Assembly (NCBI GenBank): GCA_903932755.1
Contig: CAIZHL010000181.1
Location: forward strand, 1 to 5,705
Direction of reading: 5' to 3'
DNA length: 5,705 nt
Source of the DNA: an uncultured beta proteobacterium
GTDB lineage: Bacteria; Pseudomonadota; Gammaproteobacteria; Burkholderiales; Rhodocyclaceae
A program made the position numbers and the translations under genes. Under the pieces are notes generated by a model that did not search any database, had not been told where the DNA came from, and worked only from the letters and a program-made list of their open reading frames with translations. Within the stretch, counting starts at the first letter, position 1; each line of letters starts with the position of its first letter. Of this stretch, positions 5,179 through 5,705 are shown in pieces.

Positions 5179-5705
5179 ATGAGCCTTCAATACATTGACG
5201 CCGCCAACCTCGTCGGCCACTGGATCAAGGGCCAGGCCGATGCCGGCAGCGGCCCCCGTCGTGGCGATGTATTCAACCCGGCTCAGGGTAAAGTCGCAAG
5301 GCAGGTTGCGCTGGCTTCCCGCGCCGACGTCGACCGCGCCGTGGCTGCCGCCCGCGCCGCCTTTACCGACTGGGGCTCGGCCGCGCCGCAACGCCGCGCC
5401 CGCGTCATGTTCAAGTTCCGCGATCTGGTCGACCAGTACTCGACCGACATCGCCAAGCTGCTCTCCGCCGAGCACGGCAAGACACTGCCCGATGCGCTGG
5501 GCGAGGTACAGCGCGGGCTGGAAGTCATCGAATTCGCCTGCGGCATCCCGCAACTCCTCAAGGGCCAGCATTCGCACGGCATCGGCGGCGGCATCGACCA
5601 CTGGAGCCAGCGCATGCCGCTGGGCGTCACGGCCGGCATTACGCCCTTCAACTTTCCCTTCATGGTGCCGATGTGGATGGCGCCGATGGCGCTGGCCTGC
5701 GGCAA
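5179..5705 (+). CDS. mmsA: Methylmalonate-semialdehyde dehydrogenase (CoA-acylating), N-terminal part
   Basis: The frame opens at 5179 with AGGAG five bases upstream and runs off the right edge with 175 complete codons. The enzyme converts methylmalonate semialdehyde (and malonate semialdehyde) with CoA and NAD+ to propionyl-CoA (acetyl-CoA), in valine and related degradation. Diagnostic stretches are VFNPAQGKVARQVALAS (31-47), RRARVMFKFRDLV (72-84), LSAEHGKTLPDALGEVQRG (95-113), VIEFACGIPQLLKG (116-129) and GVTAGITPFNFPFMVPMW (149-166). TPFNFP contains the aldehyde dehydrogenase oxyanion-hole asparagine (N158). The GEVQRGLE..EFA and 'FNFP.MVPMW' blocks separate MmsA/IolA from other aldehyde dehydrogenases. 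MmsA is about 500 residues, so roughly two thirds, including the catalytic cysteine, lies beyond the window. IolA is the close alternative. It is unrelated in function to the motility genes. Confidence 0.93.
   Translation, partial: MSLQYIDAANLVGHWIKGQADAGSGPRRGDVFNPAQGKVARQVALASRADVDRAVAAARAAFTDWGSAAPQRRARVMFKFRDLVDQYSTDIAKLLSAEHGKTLPDALGEVQRGLEVIEFACGIPQLLKGQHSHGIGGGIDHWSQRMPLGVTAGITPFNFPFMVPMWMAPMALACG

Noticed and set aside
5122..5601. Minus-strand open frame of 159 codons at the right end
   Set aside because: It is antisense to mmsA, whose protein sequence is unmistakable, and has no supported start.

Overview
The window looks like chromosomal DNA of a flagellated betaproteobacterium; Rhodocyclales (Thauera/Azoarcus/Dechloromonas-like) is my best guess. 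The basis is the high GC of ordinary genes, the flagellin termini, the pairing of flagellin with a FlaG-type protein and a YjfB-type motility protein, DUF2802 and HDOD genes beside flagellar genes, and an MmsA-type dehydrogenase. The genus is inference only.

Layout. Positions 1-2973 form a leftward (minus-strand) motility block. Reading with transcription, it holds a 66-residue YjfB-family protein (2973-2773), a 367-base non-coding stretch with the flagellin promoter, a very large flagellin of 714 residues (2405-261), a short gap with a strong stem-loop, and the first 61 residues of FlaG (184 to the window edge). Both yjfB and the flagellin gene have a sigma-28 (FliA) promoter-like sequence with identical 11-base inner spacing. 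This fits late-class flagellar genes switched on together after hook completion.

A rightward HDOD-domain signalling gene (3135-4016) diverges from yjfB. It converges on a leftward DUF2802 gene (4652-4095) encoding a single-pass membrane/coiled-coil protein. Both families are often found near motility and chemotaxis genes, but neither has a known role here. A non-coding stretch (4653-4894) with inverted repeats and one consensus DnaA box follows. Next comes tRNA-Asp(GTC) on the minus strand with its own promoter and an intrinsic terminator. The window ends in the 5' part of a rightward mmsA (methylmalonate-semialdehyde dehydrogenase, CoA-acylating), a housekeeping gene of valine/propionate metabolism with a good sigma-70 promoter. 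The tRNA marks the boundary between motility and metabolism.

The least ordinary feature is the flagellin centre (about residues 165-625). It has lower GC than the conserved ends and contains four degenerate Flagellin-IN-like modules plus a shorter Ala-rich repeat. The fliC-flaG junction carries a GNRA-capped hairpin that could also mask the flaG ribosome-binding site. I saw no mobile element, CRISPR array, defence system or clearly new multi-gene system.
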